A stretch of 6,746 bases of DNA, taken from assembly GCA_947464585.1 (NCBI GenBank), contig CANHYS010000117.1, forward strand, positions 1 through 6,746, given 5' to 3'. The notes beneath the pieces are model-generated. The model made no database searches, was not told the DNA's origin, and saw only the letters and a list, made by a program, of their open reading frames with translations. The translations under genes were made by a program, and so were the position numbers. This document shows, piece by piece, positions 5,346-6,746 of the stretch. The first letter of the stretch is position 1; each line of letters begins with the position of its first letter. This DNA is from Planctomycetaceae bacterium (GTDB lineage Bacteria; Planctomycetota; Planctomycetia; Pirellulales; UBA1268).

Positions 5346-6746
5346 TCAGTGGTTGAACAGGAACTCGCTCGAGTTGAGAAGGCCGGCGAAGATATCCTCG
5401 TACACGGCCGGTGGCTTGCCCTCCGCCACGATCTTCAGCATGGCCGCCATCTCGTCCGACGTCGGCCGGCGGGCGAGCACGCGGATGAAGATCGCCTCGA
5501 TGACGTGTTCAGGCGTCGAATGGTCTTCGAGGATCTTCTTGAGCACGCCGCTCGTGGCGGCGGTGTGCACCCGGGGGCCGGCCGTGTCGCCGACCAGGAA
5601 GTGCATCACCTGGGAGAGCGAGGGGTCGGTCTTCGTATCGCAGGCGCAGACCGAACCGCGGGCCGACTGCCCGAACGTGTCGAGCACGCGGTCTCCTGTC
5701 GTTGAGTCCGGCACGCGGTTGAAGTAGGCGACGGCCTTGGTGCCGTTCGCCCAGCGAGGCAGGGAACGGGGTGTGCCGGTCACGGCCACGACGGAGTCAA
5801 GCAGCACGTCAGCGCGAAGCCGCCGAAGCCGGGCGTGCGAGAACTGCCGCGTATCGCTGGCGCCCGAGGGCGTCGGCTTGACGGAGAGTTGGTAAACCCG
5901 GGAATTGCAGATGTCGCGCATGAGCGGCCGCATCTTCCGGCCGGTCTCCACGAAGCGGGCGGCGAGGGCGGCGAGGAGCGGTTCGTTGGCCGGCGGGTTC
6001 GTGGCACGGAAGTCATCGACCGGGTCGACGATGCCCATGCCGAAGAGGTGGGCCCAGAGCCGGTTGGCGATGTTGCGGTTGAAGAGGTCGTTGGCGGGAT
6101 CCCTGATCCACGCGGCCAGTGCCCGCCGCGGGTCACCCTCGCCTTCTGCCGGCTCGACCGCGCCGAGCACCTTTGCCGGCATGGGCCTGCCGTCGACCAT
6201 ATGCTTGGCCGGCGCAGCTGTCGGATCAAAGATCACCCGCCGGTCGCGACCGTCGCTGCCGGCCTTCCGCTTCACGCAGGTGAAGAAGCTGACGAACCCG
6301 TAGTAGTCATCCATCGTCCAGCGGTCGAACGGATGGTTGTGGCACTCCGCACACTGCATCCGTACGCCGAGAAACAGCTGCGAGAAGTCGGCCGCCATGA
6401 CCTTGGGGTTGAGCGTGTAATCCTTGATGAGCATCGTGTAGAGGCCCGTCTCGCCGTCGATGTTCGTGCTGCCGGTCGCGGTCGCCATGTCGGCGACGAT
6501 CTCGTCGAACGGCCGGTCGGCCGCCACCTGTTCTCGCAGCCACGCCACGAATGCGTTGGCCGGCTTGTGTGCATCGCCGCGCCCCGTGTAGTCGATGCTT
6601 TTCACGCGGAACAATTCCGCCCAGAGGCCGGTCATGTAGACGGTGAAGTCGTCGCTGGCGAGGAGGACGTCGATCTTCCGGGCCCGCTTGTCCGCCGCGG
6701 TGTCGGCCATGAAGGCTTCGTACTCCTCGACCGTCGGCGGCCGGGC
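5346..6746 (-). CDS. DUF1549/DUF1553 domain protein (planctomycete family), N-terminus missing
   Basis: The C-terminal 466 residues of a large protein whose frame runs past the right edge; the ATG at 6710 is internal, since the codons before it (ending PTVEEYEAF) match the family. The DUF1549 part holds [22 protein letters not shown], the [17 protein letters not shown] block and, at 6339-6353, CAECH, followed by NHPFDRW. The DUF1553 part holds [55 protein letters not shown], then [31 protein letters not shown] and the terminal [11 protein letters not shown]. Full members usually have an N-terminal signal sequence and often a cytochrome c-like (PSD1) domain; that part is outside the window. 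CAECH fits the CXXCH haem c pattern, although haem binding by this motif is not established for the family. The function is unknown; a secreted or envelope role is usually supposed. The DUF1501 gene that often accompanies such genes is not directly downstream. Confidence 0.9.
   Translation of the reverse strand, partial: ARPPTVEEYEAFMADTAADKRARKIDVLLASDDFTVYMTGLWAELFRVKSIDYTGRGDAHKPANAFVAWLREQVAADRPFDEIVADMATATGSTNIDGETGLYTMLIKDYTLNPKVMAADFSQLFLGVRMQCAECHNHPFDRWTMDDYYGFVSFFTCVKRKAGSDGRDRRVIFDPTAAPAKHMVDGRPMPAKVLGAVEPAEGEGDPRRALAAWIRDPANDLFNRNIANRLWAHLFGMGIVDPVDDFRATNPPANEPLLAALAARFVETGRKMRPLMRDICNSRVYQLSVKPTPSGASDTRQFSHARLRRLRADVLLDSVVAVTGTPRSLPRWANGTKAVAYFNRVPDSTTGDRVLDTFGQSARGSVCACDTKTDPSLSQVMHFLVGDTAGPRVHTAATSGVLKKILEDHSTPEHVIEAIFIRVLARRPTSDEMAAMLKIVAEGKPPAVYEDIFAGLLNSSEFLFNH

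Noticed and set aside
5332..5384. GCCGGCC/GGCCGGC complementary segments near the convergent junction as a terminator
   Set aside because: The arms are about 40 bases apart, are self-complementary GC runs common in this genome, and no T-run follows.
5280..6303. Plus-strand and alternative minus-strand frames over the DUF1549/1553 gene
   Set aside because: They overlap a strongly conserved protein in its true frame and have biased compositions with no motifs.

Overview
The window comes from a GC-rich bacterial genome, most likely a planctomycete. The best clue is the right-hand gene, a DUF1549/DUF1553 protein with a CAECH-HPFD-W core; this family is strongly expanded in Planctomycetes and relatives. 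No rRNA, tRNA, CRISPR array or insertion sequence is visible. Coding density is very high, and all six genes fit known families.

Layout: (1) positions 1-1227 (+) hold the 3' part of a Wzx/MATE-like polysaccharide flippase, cut by the left edge. (2) Positions 1237-4457 (-) hold a compact three-gene cluster, read right to left: a family 2 glycosyltransferase, a GtrB/DPM1-type polyprenyl-phosphate glycosyltransferase with two C-terminal membrane helices, and a WecB-like UDP-GlcNAc 2-epimerase. The last two overlap by an ATGA and the first two are 14 bp apart, so they are probably one operon. (3) Positions 4458-4645 are a divergent intergenic region with a striking 45-nt imperfect hairpin and start signals for both sides. 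(4) Positions 4646-5341 (+) hold a class I SAM-dependent methyltransferase. (5) Positions 5346-6746 (-) hold the C-terminal part of the DUF1549/DUF1553 protein, cut by the right edge.

The first five genes look like part of a cell-surface glycan (exopolysaccharide or O-antigen-like) locus. The epimerase would supply a nucleotide sugar, presumably UDP-ManNAc. The glycosyltransferases would build a lipid-linked glycan or sugar-phosphate lipid, and the flippase would move lipid-linked glycan across the membrane. The methyltransferase might modify a sugar or an unrelated small molecule. The DUF1549/1553 gene marks the edge of the locus and probably belongs to a different process.

I did not find a clearly new biological system. 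The points most worth a second look are the hairpin in the divergent promoter region, the loss of the arginine in the epimerase N-terminal signature, and a hydrophobic-plus-polybasic stretch in that normally soluble enzyme.
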